64,000 nucleotides of DNA from contig JAFDEF010000013.1 in NCBI GenBank assembly GCA_019310485.1, positions 1-64,000 of the forward strand, read 5' to 3'. Below are positions 36,824 to 45,993 of the stretch, one piece after another. Numbering within the stretch: the stretch's first letter is position 1; every line of letters begins with the position of its first letter. The notes beneath the pieces are model-generated. The model saw only the letters and a program-made list of their open reading frames with translations. It did no database searches and had not been told where the DNA came from. Source of the DNA: Deltaproteobacteria bacterium (GTDB lineage: Bacteria; Desulfobacterota; DSM-4660; Desulfatiglandales; HGW-15). Position numbers and translations under genes: made by a program.

Positions 36824-37429
36824 ATGAAAATTAAGTCATTGATGATTTCGGACCCTATAACCATCACGGATAAAGCATCTGTGAGGGAAGCCATTGAGGT
36901 TATGAAAACGAATTCAATTCGGCACTTGCCGGTTGTATCAAAGGGGAACATCCTGAAAGGTTTTGTGACAATGGCTGATCTGAGAACAGGGCTAATTCCG
37001 TCAATGGTTGCCGGTCTCTCCCTTTCTGACATAATGATCAAAGACCCTATTACGATTGACCCTGACAGTGATGTGGAAGTTGCTGCTCAGCTAATATACA
37101 AGCACAAAATAGGCGGCATACCGGTTGTTAAGAAGGGAAAACTTGTAGGAATTATTACGGAAACAGATCTGCTCCGTGCCTTTATCGACATGATGGGAAT
37201 CCTTACGGCGAGTTCCCGAATTGACGTTGCAATTGGAAGTGAACGAGGCCTGTTCAAGAAAGCTTTGCAGGTGATTGAGGATAACGGAGGAGAGGTGATC
37301 AACGTAAGCATGGCAATCCACCGTGCGAGAAAGAGAGTATATTCCTTCCGTCTTGCCCCTTGCAAAACCGGCGTGATCAAGGATGCGCTGGAAAAAGAAG
37401 GATACCGGGTTGTTGCTGCTATGGACTAG
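36824..37429 (+). CDS. CBS-pair and ACT domain protein
   Basis: A 201-residue protein with two CBS domains (about 1-57 and 67-125) and a C-terminal ACT domain (about 135-200). The CBS units show RHLPVVSKGNILKGFVT and GGIPVVKKGKLVGIIT, the usual adenosine-ligand binding pattern; ACT domains bind amino acids. Proteins of this build resemble AcuB, named for acetoin utilisation, but usually act as stand-alone sensors. No enzyme domain is attached. It stands alone between promoters, so its partner is unknown. Confidence 0.88.
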   Translation: MKIKSLMISDPITITDKASVREAIEVMKTNSIRHLPVVSKGNILKGFVTMADLRTGLIPSMVAGLSLSDIMIKDPITIDPDSDVEVAAQLIYKHKIGGIPVVKKGKLVGIITETDLLRAFIDMMGILTASSRIDVAIGSERGLFKKALQVIEDNGGEVINVSMAIHRARKRVYSFRLAPCKTGVIKDALEKEGYRVVAAMD

Positions 37430-37493
37430 TTTTCTAACCAACCCGTAAATTGCCTGCCCTTCAAGAAACCTTCCACTGCCCCTCACTTGGATC

Positions 37494-37522
37494 TTGACAC
37501 GATTTGCGCTGTTGGGTATTTA
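37494..37522 (+). promoter_or_regulatory. Candidate sigma-70 promoter of the nitroreductase gene
   Basis: TTGACA (37494-37499) and TATTTA (37517-37522) with a 17-bp spacer, about 60 bases before the start at 37584. A second TCTTGACAC lies at about 37541-37549, so TCTTGACAC occurs twice about 49 bp apart. Confidence 0.45.
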
Positions 37523-37583
37523 GTGTCGGTCGAACCAGATTCTTGACACAGCTTTACTGAATGTACCCAGAGGAGAGAAGACC

Positions 37584-38126
37584 ATGACTGAACTTATGAG
37601 CATTATCAAAGGAAGACGCAGCATTCGAAGATATCAGGACAAGGAGGTTCCGGAAGAGTATCTAAGGCAGATTCTTGAATCAATTCAATGGTCCCCATCA
37701 TGGGCAAATACCCAATGCTGGGAAGTTGTGGTTGTAAGAGACCACAGCATAAAGGAAAAGCTCAAAGAAACCCTTACCAAAACAAACCCTGCGTCAAAGG
37801 CCATTGTTCAGGCGCCGGTGGTGCTTGCAATCTGCGGTAAGAAGAAGAGTTCAGGATTTTACAAAGGGGAGGCAAGCACAAAATTTGGAGACTGGATCAT
37901 GTTTGATCTGGGGATTGCAACCCAGAGCGCTTGCCTGACGGCTCATAGCCTTGGTCTTGGAACAGTAATAGTCGGACTCTTTGACCATGACAAGGCAGCA
38001 AATATTCTGGGACTGGGAGAGGACTACGAAGTAGTGGTCCTTATTCTAGTGGGCTACCCAGCAAAAGAGACATCTCCTCCCAAGCGCCGCGAGATTGCTG
38101 ACTTTACACACTATGATAAGTTTTGA
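37584..38126 (+). CDS. Nitroreductase-family flavoprotein
   Basis: A 180-residue FMN-dependent oxidoreductase of the nitroreductase fold. The N-terminal RRSIRRYQDKEVPEE supplies the FMN phosphate-binding arginines; SPSWANTQCWEVVVV is the family core, and LGTVIVGLFD the isoalloxazine side. It is a homodimer type by family. Physiological substrates for this family are rarely known; in anaerobes it may reduce quinones, enoates or nitro groups. Start ATG follows GAGGAGAG. It stands alone behind its own candidate promoter. Confidence 0.88.
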   Translation: MTELMSIIKGRRSIRRYQDKEVPEEYLRQILESIQWSPSWANTQCWEVVVVRDHSIKEKLKETLTKTNPASKAIVQAPVVLAICGKKKSSGFYKGEASTKFGDWIMFDLGIATQSACLTAHSLGLGTVIVGLFDHDKAANILGLGEDYEVVVLILVGYPAKETSPPKRREIADFTHYDKF

Positions 38127-38247
38127 TCTTCTGCGCCGGGTTTGAAGCCTGCCTTGGGGGAAGCAGAAGATCATAAGGAGAAACGCTTTAGAGACACCCA
38201 CAAAACTTCTTGCGATTCAGCAGCTCAGTTGGGGGAGGAGAAAATTT

Positions 38248-39018
38248 TCAGGCTTCAATCCTGAATTCGAACTTCACAGAAGAAATACATTCTGCTTTTG
38301 AATTAAATGATCTTTCCAGGAAGCTTACGTACCCATTTCTACCGATAAGGAGCAGGGTTGAAGATCTGGTGCCGTATGAAGGGCTTGTTATAAAAATGGG
38401 CGAAAGGATCCTTTCCCAATCAAGCCCTACACCTGTGTTGGGAAGCAATTCGTCCGCCGCAACGTGGGTGTCTTTGAGAAGTTCGAAAAGTTTTTCAACC
38501 AGAACATCACCGCTATCCTCCATAAGTCGAGATATCCCTTGTTTTCCTCTGACCACTTTTGGCCATGGAGTATTAAGAAGATGGTTGCTCAGGCCGTGAA
38601 TTCCCGGAGGAAGCTTTGAGATTTCTCCCGTTCTGTTTGAGTAGTAGTAAATCTTGTCCTTGTTCCCCACGACCAGGTTGAAGCCGTTAAAAAGGTGTGC
38701 TTTTTCTCGAACCTCTTCCAGATACTGAACAGGGCTCTGCTTGCCCAATAGATATCCACTTACCAGCGCCCCCCTGGAGGGAGCATCTTGCCTTCTCGAT
38801 TGTGGGTCTCTGTAGTTTGTTAACAGACCTATTCGGCCTTTTTTGCTGATTCCCAGCCATGTGCCACCCCCTACAAGGTCCCGGCCTGCGAGTATTTCAG
38901 GGGCTTCCTTCCAGAAACCTGCCTTTGAAGATGACCTGTCGTAGTATTCGTCCCGGTTCGCAGCAATTACTAGTTTGTAGTTAGGATGTTTTTCTACAGC
39001 CAAGAGGACCAGACACAT
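38248..39018 (-). CDS. NRDE / TANGO2-like protein
   Basis: A 256-residue protein of the NRDE family (bacterial relatives of TANGO2). The diagnostic AANRDEYYDR is present, and the chosen ATG at 39018 puts a Cys at position 2 (MCLVLLA), the start expected in this Ntn-hydrolase-like family. A longer in-frame start at 39069 is less likely. GGTWLGISKKGRIGLLTNYR and GIHGLSNHLLNTPWPK are conserved stretches. The TANGO2 relative is linked to heme or acyl-CoA handling in eukaryotes; the bacterial role is unclear. Confidence 0.88.
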   Translation of the reverse strand: MCLVLLAVEKHPNYKLVIAANRDEYYDRSSSKAGFWKEAPEILAGRDLVGGGTWLGISKKGRIGLLTNYRDPQSRRQDAPSRGALVSGYLLGKQSPVQYLEEVREKAHLFNGFNLVVGNKDKIYYYSNRTGEISKLPPGIHGLSNHLLNTPWPKVVRGKQGISRLMEDSGDVLVEKLFELLKDTHVAADELLPNTGVGLDWERILSPIFITSPSYGTRSSTLLLIGRNGYVSFLERSFNSKAECISSVKFEFRIEA

Positions 39019-39392
39019 AAGGTTAGCCCTGATTACTTTGAGAATTTTATGTTGGCATGCCGCCGGCAAGTCCTATTTGATCCCTCAGGTCTTACATCCT
39101 GCCTTTAGGGAGGCATTCTGGCCTTTTGCCACCCAGTCCAGGAAGCGTGCCCACCATCCCTTTTTTGCCTGTTTTTTATTTTTGGTTTCCGGCTTATGTT
39201 CCATAATTTCGGCTCTTCGCAGCTCTAGGATAGGTTATTTTTTCAACTCAATTACTATATTACCAAATAATGAGCTCTTTCAAACAAAATAATCTATGGC
39301 AAAGCCAAAAATATCTTTGACTATAAATTTAGCTTTTGATATATACAGCTAGGTTCTATTTTCTGAGATAAAAATGAGGGGAGGTAGCGACT
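39019..39392. other. Intergenic region before the receiver gene
   Basis: 374 bases between divergent genes. It holds the rightward promoter at 39317-39345 and an AT-rich part near 39230-39290. Nothing else is recognised. Confidence 0.6.
39317..39345 (+). promoter_or_regulatory. Sigma-70 promoter of the receiver gene
   Basis: TTGACT (39317-39322) and TATATA (39340-39345) are spaced by 17 bp. The start codon is 48 bases further on, after a GGGGAGG ribosome site. Confidence 0.6.
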
Positions 39393-39902
39393 ATGAGCAA
39401 AGAAAGCCCTTTGAAGGACAAGGTGATTCTCGCAGTTGATGATGAGCCCGATGTTCTTGAAACAATTGCTGAAGAGCTGGATATGTGCCTGGTTCATAAG
39501 GCCCAAGACTATGATACGGCACTTCAATACCTCCTCAGTTATACCTACGATGTGGTCATCCTTGACATTATGGGTGTCAATGGATTTGAACTATTAAAGA
39601 CAGCTGTTTCGCGAGGCTTTCCAACGGTCATGCTTACTGCCCATGCAGTAACACCGGAGGCCCTGAAAAAATCTATAAAGCTTGGAGCGATTTCTTTTCT
39701 GCCCAAGGAAAGAATTTCAGACCTTAAGGAGTTTCTGGAAGATGCCGTTCTGGGCGTTGGGAAACCGCTGTGGATAAAATTCTTTGACAAACTTGGAGAC
39801 TACTTCAATAAAAGATTCGGTCCTGACTGGAAAGAAAAAGATAAATTTTTCAAGGAGTTCGAGGAATCCATCAGAAAAAGCGAGGAGGGGAAGGGCGAGT
39901 AG
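39393..39902 (+). CDS. Stand-alone receiver-domain response regulator
   Basis: A 169-residue protein. The receiver domain (about 10-120) has the acidic pair in VDDEPD, the phosphoacceptor Asp in VVILDIMG, Thr in MLTAHA and Lys in LPKERI. The remaining 45 residues are charged and helical (DYFNKRFGPDWKEKDKFFKEF), without a DNA-binding or enzyme domain. It may work in a phosphorelay or by protein contact. No kinase gene is adjacent, although two orphan kinases occur in the window (2.4 and 53.8 kb); no pairing is proven. It has its own promoter and ribosome site. Confidence 0.88.
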   Translation: MSKESPLKDKVILAVDDEPDVLETIAEELDMCLVHKAQDYDTALQYLLSYTYDVVILDIMGVNGFELLKTAVSRGFPTVMLTAHAVTPEALKKSIKLGAISFLPKERISDLKEFLEDAVLGVGKPLWIKFFDKLGDYFNKRFGPDWKEKDKFFKEFEESIRKSEEGKGE

Positions 39903-39911
39903 CCCCCTCCT
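39883..39911 (+). terminator. Candidate terminator after the receiver gene
   Basis: AGGAGGGG (39883-39890) pairs with CCCCTCCT (39904-39911) across a 13-base loop and overlaps the stop codon. Only a short T-run follows, with a longer one about 15 bases later. Confidence 0.4.
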
Positions 39912-40004
39912 TTGCACTCCCTTTTTTCCTTCTATCAGCCTTTCCGGGTACTGGCGCCTCATACACTGCCAGCGCTGGGGGCCGCGTTGTGTACGCTTTC
40001 AAAA

Positions 40005-40685
40005 GTGAAAATAAGAAAAATCCACCCCTGGCATGTATCACCCAAACAAGCAATAGAAATTCAAAACAATCTTAGAGCCCGGGTTCATCTCAAGAAATGC
40101 CCCGGTGCTATTAGGTATATTGCAGGAATGGATGTTTCCTCATCCCGGAGATCCAGCAAGGTGTGGGCAGGTGTTGTGGTTTTGAAGTACGAGGATCTGT
40201 CTAAAGCAGAAGAGAAGTGGGTAAGTCAAGAAACTGATTTTCCCTATGTCCCCGGGCTCTTAAGTTTTCGGGAAATTCCTGCGATGCTTGAGGCGCTGGA
40301 GGACCTGAAAACTAATCCTGATGTGATCCTGTGTGACGGGCAGGGGATTGCCCATCCAAGGGGATTGGGGCTTGCCTCACACCTAGGCATTTTACTGGGT
40401 CGGGCCACGATTGGGTGTGCCAAAAGCAGGCTCGTTGGTGAGTACTCTCACCTGGGTAAAACCAAAGGGAGTTACAGCGAGTTACTGTATGAAGGGCGCG
40501 TGGTTGGCGCAGTGGCCAGAACCCGCACAGGGGTCAGACCTATTTTTGTCTCCCCGGGACATCTTATCACGCTTGAAGAGGCTCTAGAGGTAACTTTCCG
40601 CAGCTGCACCAAATACAGACTACCTGAGCCCACGAGATTAGCGCACATTTTGGTAAACCGAATTAGAAGGAGGGAGGAGCCCTGA
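40005..40685 (+). CDS. nfi: Endonuclease V
   Basis: A deoxyinosine 3'-endonuclease of about 226 residues that repairs deaminated adenine. IAGMDVSS carries the first catalytic Asp, CDGQGIAHPRGLGLASHLG the second catalytic segment, and GCAKSRLVGEY the conserved Lys. The GTG at 40005 gives a length close to E. coli Nfi (223); an in-frame TTG at 39912 would add 31 residues that look non-coding. It is followed immediately by a hairpin shared with the convergent topA gene. Confidence 0.9.
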   Translation: MKIRKIHPWHVSPKQAIEIQNNLRARVHLKKCPGAIRYIAGMDVSSSRRSSKVWAGVVVLKYEDLSKAEEKWVSQETDFPYVPGLLSFREIPAMLEALEDLKTNPDVILCDGQGIAHPRGLGLASHLGILLGRATIGCAKSRLVGEYSHLGKTKGSYSELLYEGRVVGAVARTRTGVRPIFVSPGHLITLEEALEVTFRSCTKYRLPEPTRLAHILVNRIRRREEP

Positions 40686-40707
40686 CACCGTGAGAGTGTC
40701 ACTCCTC
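40674..40707. terminator. Hairpin between convergent nfi and topA
   Basis: GAGGAG plus TGACAC pair with GTGTCA plus CTCCTC around a 7-base loop, with a three-base bulge. It covers both stop codons and could act for both directions, though there is no clear T-run. Confidence 0.45.
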
Positions 40708-43299
40708 GGTTGGTGTTTGCGGGAAAGATTCTGCCTCAACCTCAAAACGTTGCGGTTTGTACCCCTCCTCCACGGGGCTTCCATCAATTGTGCGGATAAG
40801 TGGTTGGGGATGAGCTTTTTCATGTTCTTCAAGGGCTTTCAACAGCCGGCTCTTTGTTTGATCATCAAGAAACGACCAGCCAAGCCTGCCGCGGCATTTG
40901 GGAAATTTTGAACAGCTAAGCCAAGGGCCGCGCCCTCCCTTTCGCAAGTTCAAGAGAGCCCCGCACTTCGGACAAGGGAGATCGGTCAGAAGAGGGGGTA
41001 CTTTGGGCGTCTTGATGTGCCCTTTCCTGTCCAGGTTGAGGGCTCCCGTACATTGAGGGTACCTGCTACAACTCAAGAAGGCTCCGAATCGTCCTTTCCG
41101 GATGAACATCGGAGCCCCGCACACAGGACAAGCTATGTCTGTCTGTTCGGGTTGGACGGGGTTTCCATCATTGTCTATAGGTGCAGCAAATTTGCACTTG
41201 GGGTATTTCGAGCAGCTCAGAAAACGACCCTTTTTCCCAAAACGGTAGACAGTATCGCTACCGCACTCAGGGCACTTAAAGGGCGCAGGTTGAGTTTCGG
41301 CTTTTGCGTGGGCCATCTCATTGTACGCCGCTTCCAGACTTTGCTTAAACGGCCCGTAAAAACGGCGCAGCATCTGGACCCAATTAGCATGTTTCTCCTC
41401 AATATCATCAAGCTGGCGTTCCATATCTCTGGTGTAACCAACTTCCATGATTTCAGGAAATGCTTCAACGAGCTTGTCGGTCACCACTTTACCCAGGTCC
41501 GTGGCATGGAACCGGTTATTGATCTTTTCCACGTAGCGCCTATTTTGGATGACCTGGATAATTTGAGCATAGGTGCTTGGTCGGCCAATGCCTTCTGATT
41601 CCAGCTTCTTGACCAATGAGGCCTCGGTGTATCGCGGAGGGGGGGATGTAAAGTTTTGAACAGGGTCTATCTGAATTGCAGCCACGGCTTGCCCTCTGGA
41701 GACAGGGGGCAGGGTTGCCTCATCAGAGAAACCGGGAGTCCCTGATATTCGGTAGTACCCGTCAAAGACAAGGATGCGGCCTGTGGCCCTGAACATAAGT
41801 TCACCCTGATCATCTTCGCCTGAAATTAGAATGGTCGTTGAATCCCATTGTGCATCCGCCATCTGGGAGGCTATAAATCTCTCCCAAATCAATTTATACA
41901 GCTTGTAGTGGGGCTCCTTAAGAGAAGATCGAACGCTCTCAGGGGTTAGGTTCACATCGGTTGGTCGAATCGCCTCGTGTGCTTCTTGCGCAATCTTATT
42001 GGAAGATGCAAAAATGTTAGGCTTTTCAGGTAAGTACTTTTTCCCAAATTTGGAGAGAATGTATTCGCGAGCCATATCTGTGGCTTCGTTTGAAACATGG
42101 GTGGAGTCTGTTCTCATGTATGTTATGAGGCCAACCGACCCCATGGATTTGATCGGCAGGCCTTCATAAAGAGCCTGCGCAATATTCATGGTATACTGCG
42201 CACTGAAATCAAGCTGGTTCGAAGCCGCCTGCTGGAGTGTGCTGGTTATGAATGGAGGATGTGGCCGGCTTTTTGTCTTTTTTGTTACAACTGATTTTAT
42301 TTTCCACGCAGGCCCTCCCTCTATCCTACCTTTTAGTTGAATAACATTCTTGGCAGGACCTTTTGCTTTGGGGTTTTCTGTTTTGATCTGTTCAAGTAAC
42401 TGAAAGCCGGCACGCTTGGCAGCATGCAAGGCGTCTTCCATTTTCTTGGGCTCAAACTTGCGGCCATCCACCTCGACAAGCTCTGCCCCGAGGCTCCTGT
42501 GTTCAAACAGCCACAGGCTTTTTCCATGGGCTGTCGGAGCATTCATTTTCCCACCGTTTTTCTTATCCCCAGCCTCTGCGAGCCACCTGAGCCATTGTTC
42601 AGAAATTGTGCGTGCATTCCTGACATCTGTGGTAAAATATCCAAAGATCTTCCAATACTCTTCAGGGATGAATGCCTCAATCTCCCGCTCACGTTCCACT
42701 ACCAGTCGCACGGCTACTGATTGAACTCGTCCTGCACTCAGACCGCCCCCCACTTTTTTCCACAGAAGCGGTGAAACCTGATAACCCACAATGCGGTCAA
42801 GGATTCGTCTGGCTTGTTGCGCATTGACTTTATTCATGTCAATGCTGCGAGGATTTTGAAACGCTTTTTGGACCTCCTTCTTGGTGATGGCATTAAACAC
42901 CACGCGCTTTGTGTTTTCAGGTTTTACTTTCAGAGCTTCAGCCAGGTGCCATGCAATTGCTTCTCCTTCGCGATCAAGGTCAGTTGCAAGCCAAATTCCG
43001 GATGCTTTGCTTGCCGCCTGTTTTAATGCTTTAACGGTCTTAGCTTTGCCCCTTATGATTTGGTAGGCGGGTCTGAAATCTTGTTCAAGATTCACGCCCG
43101 GCACAGGATCCTTTACACCTTTCGGGTTCTTTTCGGGCAAATCGCGGACATGCCCGACAGAAGCCATAACCACGTAATCCGGGCCGAGGTATTTATTAAG
43201 AGTGCGCGCTTTTGCCGGGGATTCGACAATTACAAGCTGCTTGCCGGTAGTGTCCGGAACTGAACTCGAGCTTTCTTTCTTGGTCTTTTTCTGCGCCAT
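40699..43299 (-). CDS. topA: DNA topoisomerase I
   Basis: Type IA topoisomerase of 866 residues that relaxes negative supercoils. The toprim domain starts LVIVESPAKARTLNKYLG and has TDLDREGEAIAWH. The catalytic Tyr is in LITYMRTDSTH, near residue 394. Three C-terminal zinc ribbons (CPECGSD, CPVCGAP, CPKCGAL) each have a second cysteine pair. ATG at 43299 is preferred over a TTG two codons earlier. It lies directly downstream of dprA, the usual pair in many bacteria. Confidence 0.96.
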   Translation of the reverse strand: MAQKKTKKESSSSVPDTTGKQLVIVESPAKARTLNKYLGPDYVVMASVGHVRDLPEKNPKGVKDPVPGVNLEQDFRPAYQIIRGKAKTVKALKQAASKASGIWLATDLDREGEAIAWHLAEALKVKPENTKRVVFNAITKKEVQKAFQNPRSIDMNKVNAQQARRILDRIVGYQVSPLLWKKVGGGLSAGRVQSVAVRLVVEREREIEAFIPEEYWKIFGYFTTDVRNARTISEQWLRWLAEAGDKKNGGKMNAPTAHGKSLWLFEHRSLGAELVEVDGRKFEPKKMEDALHAAKRAGFQLLEQIKTENPKAKGPAKNVIQLKGRIEGGPAWKIKSVVTKKTKSRPHPPFITSTLQQAASNQLDFSAQYTMNIAQALYEGLPIKSMGSVGLITYMRTDSTHVSNEATDMAREYILSKFGKKYLPEKPNIFASSNKIAQEAHEAIRPTDVNLTPESVRSSLKEPHYKLYKLIWERFIASQMADAQWDSTTILISGEDDQGELMFRATGRILVFDGYYRISGTPGFSDEATLPPVSRGQAVAAIQIDPVQNFTSPPPRYTEASLVKKLESEGIGRPSTYAQIIQVIQNRRYVEKINNRFHATDLGKVVTDKLVEAFPEIMEVGYTRDMERQLDDIEEKHANWVQMLRRFYGPFKQSLEAAYNEMAHAKAETQPAPFKCPECGSDTVYRFGKKGRFLSCSKYPKCKFAAPIDNDGNPVQPEQTDIACPVCGAPMFIRKGRFGAFLSCSRYPQCTGALNLDRKGHIKTPKVPPLLTDLPCPKCGALLNLRKGGRGPWLSCSKFPKCRGRLGWSFLDDQTKSRLLKALEEHEKAHPQPLIRTIDGSPVEEGYKPQRFEVEAESFPQTPTEE

Positions 43300-43318
43300 T
43301 TCCAATTACTTCTACCTA

Positions 43319-44449
43319 CTACTTATTTCCAAGACCATCCAAGTTTCTTATAAACATTTTTCCAGGAAGCTGCCTGATCAAGCCCTTAATTTCCATTTTA
43401 GTGAGTAAGTTGGAAACCTCACCGGGTTCGATGTTTCCTTGTCTGGCAATTTGGTCGATATGCAGCGGGTAGTCGCCAATAATATTGTAGATGGTTTCTT
43501 CAGTGGCCTCCATGGAAGAGGAGCCACCCTCTCCAGTGGGTCCTTCAATAGTTTCAGGCTCATAGCAAAGCCCCAGCTCATGAAGAATATCATCGGAGTT
43601 TTCCACAAGCGCTGCTCCCTGTTTAATTAAGAAATGACATCCCATGCTCTTAAAGGAGTGTATGCTACCCGGAACTGCATACACATCACGGCCCTGTTCC
43701 AGGGCAAGAGATGCTGTTATCAAGGAACCGCTTTTCCTGGTCGCCTCCACTACCGTAATCGCTCTACTCAGCCCACTTATGATTCTGTTTCTAATAGGAA
43801 AGTTCTTGGGTTCAGGAGACGTCCCCAGTGGGAATTCTGTAAGCACGAGCCCATTTTCAACAATCTGTTCGTGCAGTTTATGATTGGAACGGGGGTAAAT
43901 GCTATCGATCCCTGTACCCTGGACGGCAATTGTGAAACCTCGGGCATCAAGGCACCCCCAGTGCGCTGCAGAATCAATCCCCCTTGCCATTCCGCTCACA
44001 ACGCCCACACCGCTCCTGGCCAGACCTTGTGCGATTTTTTTTGCAGAAACAACGCCATAATGTGTCGGGTTTCTCGAGCCCACTACGCCAACGAAAATCA
44101 TGTCTCGAGGAATATCCCTGCCTCTGGCATACAATACCATTGGCGGATCCTGGATTTCCCGGAGCTGGGGGGGATAGGAGGCATCAAGGTAAGTGATGAT
44201 TTTGGCAGATAGCCGTTCGAGTTTTGCAAGAACTTTTTCCGGGTCTAGGGCGTAGTCTTTATGAGTAATTTTGCGCGCAACGTCCCTTCGGATATATTGC
44301 ACACCCATAAGGTCTGAAATGTCCGCACTAAATACTTGACTCGGGCTTCCGAATTTGTCAATGAGGTTCTTGAAACCGCGATTGCCCAGACCTGGTATCA
44401 GGTGTAAGGCAAGCCACTGTGTTTTTATTTGTTTTCCGTTCTGCTGCAT
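43319..44449 (-). CDS. dprA: DNA-processing protein DprA
   Basis: A 376-residue RecA loader that protects incoming single-stranded DNA. An N-terminal HhH/SAM-like region (IPGLGNRGFKNLIDKFG) is followed by the Rossmann-like domain with VGSRNPTHYG, SGMARGIDSAAHWG and GSLITASLALEQGRDVYAVPG. A C-terminal winged-helix (HIDQIARQGN) closes it. ATG at 44449 is chosen over an in-frame TTG at 44467. It is 19 bp ahead of topA. DprA is widespread and does not by itself show natural competence. Confidence 0.94.
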   Translation of the reverse strand: MQQNGKQIKTQWLALHLIPGLGNRGFKNLIDKFGSPSQVFSADISDLMGVQYIRRDVARKITHKDYALDPEKVLAKLERLSAKIITYLDASYPPQLREIQDPPMVLYARGRDIPRDMIFVGVVGSRNPTHYGVVSAKKIAQGLARSGVGVVSGMARGIDSAAHWGCLDARGFTIAVQGTGIDSIYPRSNHKLHEQIVENGLVLTEFPLGTSPEPKNFPIRNRIISGLSRAITVVEATRKSGSLITASLALEQGRDVYAVPGSIHSFKSMGCHFLIKQGAALVENSDDILHELGLCYEPETIEGPTGEGGSSSMEATEETIYNIIGDYPLHIDQIARQGNIEPGEVSNLLTKMEIKGLIRQLPGKMFIRNLDGLGNK

Positions 44450-44551
44450 AATGATTTTTGCCGGCAACCAGTGATGGGCTGGCGGGAGTATAAATCAGGG
44501 CGGATTGCAATAGTCAAGCTTTTTCTTTTTTCGGTAACTAAGGCAGAAAAG

Positions 44552-45700
44552 CTATTGCACTTTACAGACCGGCATCTTGGAGAGATATGAAGGAGTTTCC
44601 AACCAGGAAGTCCCTCTTATGAAAGCGCCGGTCCAGAGGTCCCGAGAAGAAGAAAGCACAATAGCCGTAGAGGTATGAGGCCTGGTCTCTACAATCATCA
44701 ATTTTCCGATGGGTATTTCATAGATTACTTTCTTTTTGCGGAGCTGGGTCCATATTTCAGCAAGGTATTGCCGTTTTGGGAGATCCTTGATAATGGCTGC
44801 CATGATTTCTTTCAACGTTTTCCCTTTGGTCTCAAAGCTGGGAACTTTCTTGGTTCTAACTGCTTCAAAAATATAACCGCGCTTGATACCGTCTTCGAAG
44901 CCGCTGTCCACGTAAACAATGGAATATTGACCGATGACCTGCGCCTGGTTCTTGGCTGCAACTATATTGCCGTAGAGTTTTTTCGCAGTGGAAACAGGTT
45001 GAATGCAGGGGGAGACAGTTTCGTGTGGGACAACAAGGTCACCTACATGCACGTCGGAAAAAGACTCCGTAATTTTAGCCTTGTAAAGGCTTCTTTTTAT
45101 GCGTTCCTTGACAACCAGGGAACCTTCTATGGCAATTATATAGCCAAGGTCTGCCCCAGTTAGCGGGTGTGTCAGCAATTCCGAGGGACGGGCTATGCTG
45201 AAGGTCATGCCTGGTGTTATATCGCTTCTTGGCCCGAAATCTGCAAAAATAGTGTCACCCTTTGCCAGGAAAAGCTTGGATGTGCCGGAGAAGCGGATGT
45301 GGCCCCACGGTTTTAAATTAAATGGTGTGAGGTATCCAAGTGTTTTGAGATTAGTCATGTTGCTGATATCAACACCCTTTATAACAGCAGATGGCTTTGC
45401 CGGTTTAGGAACCTTCTTTGCGGCCACCTTGGGTTTCTTGACAGCCTTTAACTCAAAAAGAGTAATAACATCTCCCGGTTTTAGCAGGTGAGGGTTGGTA
45501 ATAAAAGGATTCATTTCCCACAGCTTCGGCCATAGATTGGGGTCACCATAGTACTTTGCACAAAGATCCCAAAGAGTATCCCCCTTCACAACCGTATGAG
45601 TTAACGGCTGAGCAATGCTTTGAGATGGGTTAGTAGTCCAGAGGAAAGCCAAAACAAAAAGAAGTAAAAAAACAACTTTAGCCGTTTTGCAATTTGTCAT
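44552..45700 (-). CDS. Secreted LysM-domain protein
   Basis: A 382-residue exported protein. A signal peptide (hydrophobic about 8-22) is followed by one LysM domain (about 34-85) with HTVVKGDTLWDLCAKYYG and NPHLLKPGDVI, which binds peptidoglycan. The rest has no recognised catalytic motif, but GYLTPFNLKPWGHIRFSG and repeated beta-rich stretches suggest a wall-associated scaffold. Similar DUF-type LysM proteins often sit near dprA/topA in Desulfobacterota, from memory only. A strong promoter lies 30 bases ahead. Confidence 0.85.
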   Translation of the reverse strand: MTNCKTAKVVFLLLFVLAFLWTTNPSQSIAQPLTHTVVKGDTLWDLCAKYYGDPNLWPKLWEMNPFITNPHLLKPGDVITLFELKAVKKPKVAAKKVPKPAKPSAVIKGVDISNMTNLKTLGYLTPFNLKPWGHIRFSGTSKLFLAKGDTIFADFGPRSDITPGMTFSIARPSELLTHPLTGADLGYIIAIEGSLVVKERIKRSLYKAKITESFSDVHVGDLVVPHETVSPCIQPVSTAKKLYGNIVAAKNQAQVIGQYSIVYVDSGFEDGIKRGYIFEAVRTKKVPSFETKGKTLKEIMAAIIKDLPKRQYLAEIWTQLRKKKVIYEIPIGKLMIVETRPHTSTAIVLSSSRDLWTGAFIRGTSWLETPSYLSKMPVCKVQ

Positions 45701-45729
45701 AACAGTCCATCCACAAAAGTATTTTAGTT

Positions 45730-45758
45730 AAATTACAGATTTTACTGGTAAATGTCAA
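45730..45758 (-). promoter_or_regulatory. Sigma-70 promoter of the LysM protein gene
   Basis: On the minus strand TTGACA (complement of 45753-45758) and TAATTT (complement of 45730-45735) are spaced by 17 bp. The start codon is about 30 bases downstream. Confidence 0.6.
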
Positions 45759-45993
45759 GAAATTTTCGAAACTTCCCTGTTTCACGCCCCTATCTCAAGC
45801 ATGCATTGCCCTTGTTGGGGCATGGTTCAGGTTTAGCAATGGTTTACAAGCAAATGAATTCTTTCTATACTTCAACCAGTTGATCAAGGTAGGAGGCCCC
45901 TTACTTTTTCATGGTGCCAGGGATTTGTTATTTTCCTATAATACTAACAGTTCACGGTTAGGAAAGCTCTCTACATTGCGGAGGAGGCAATAT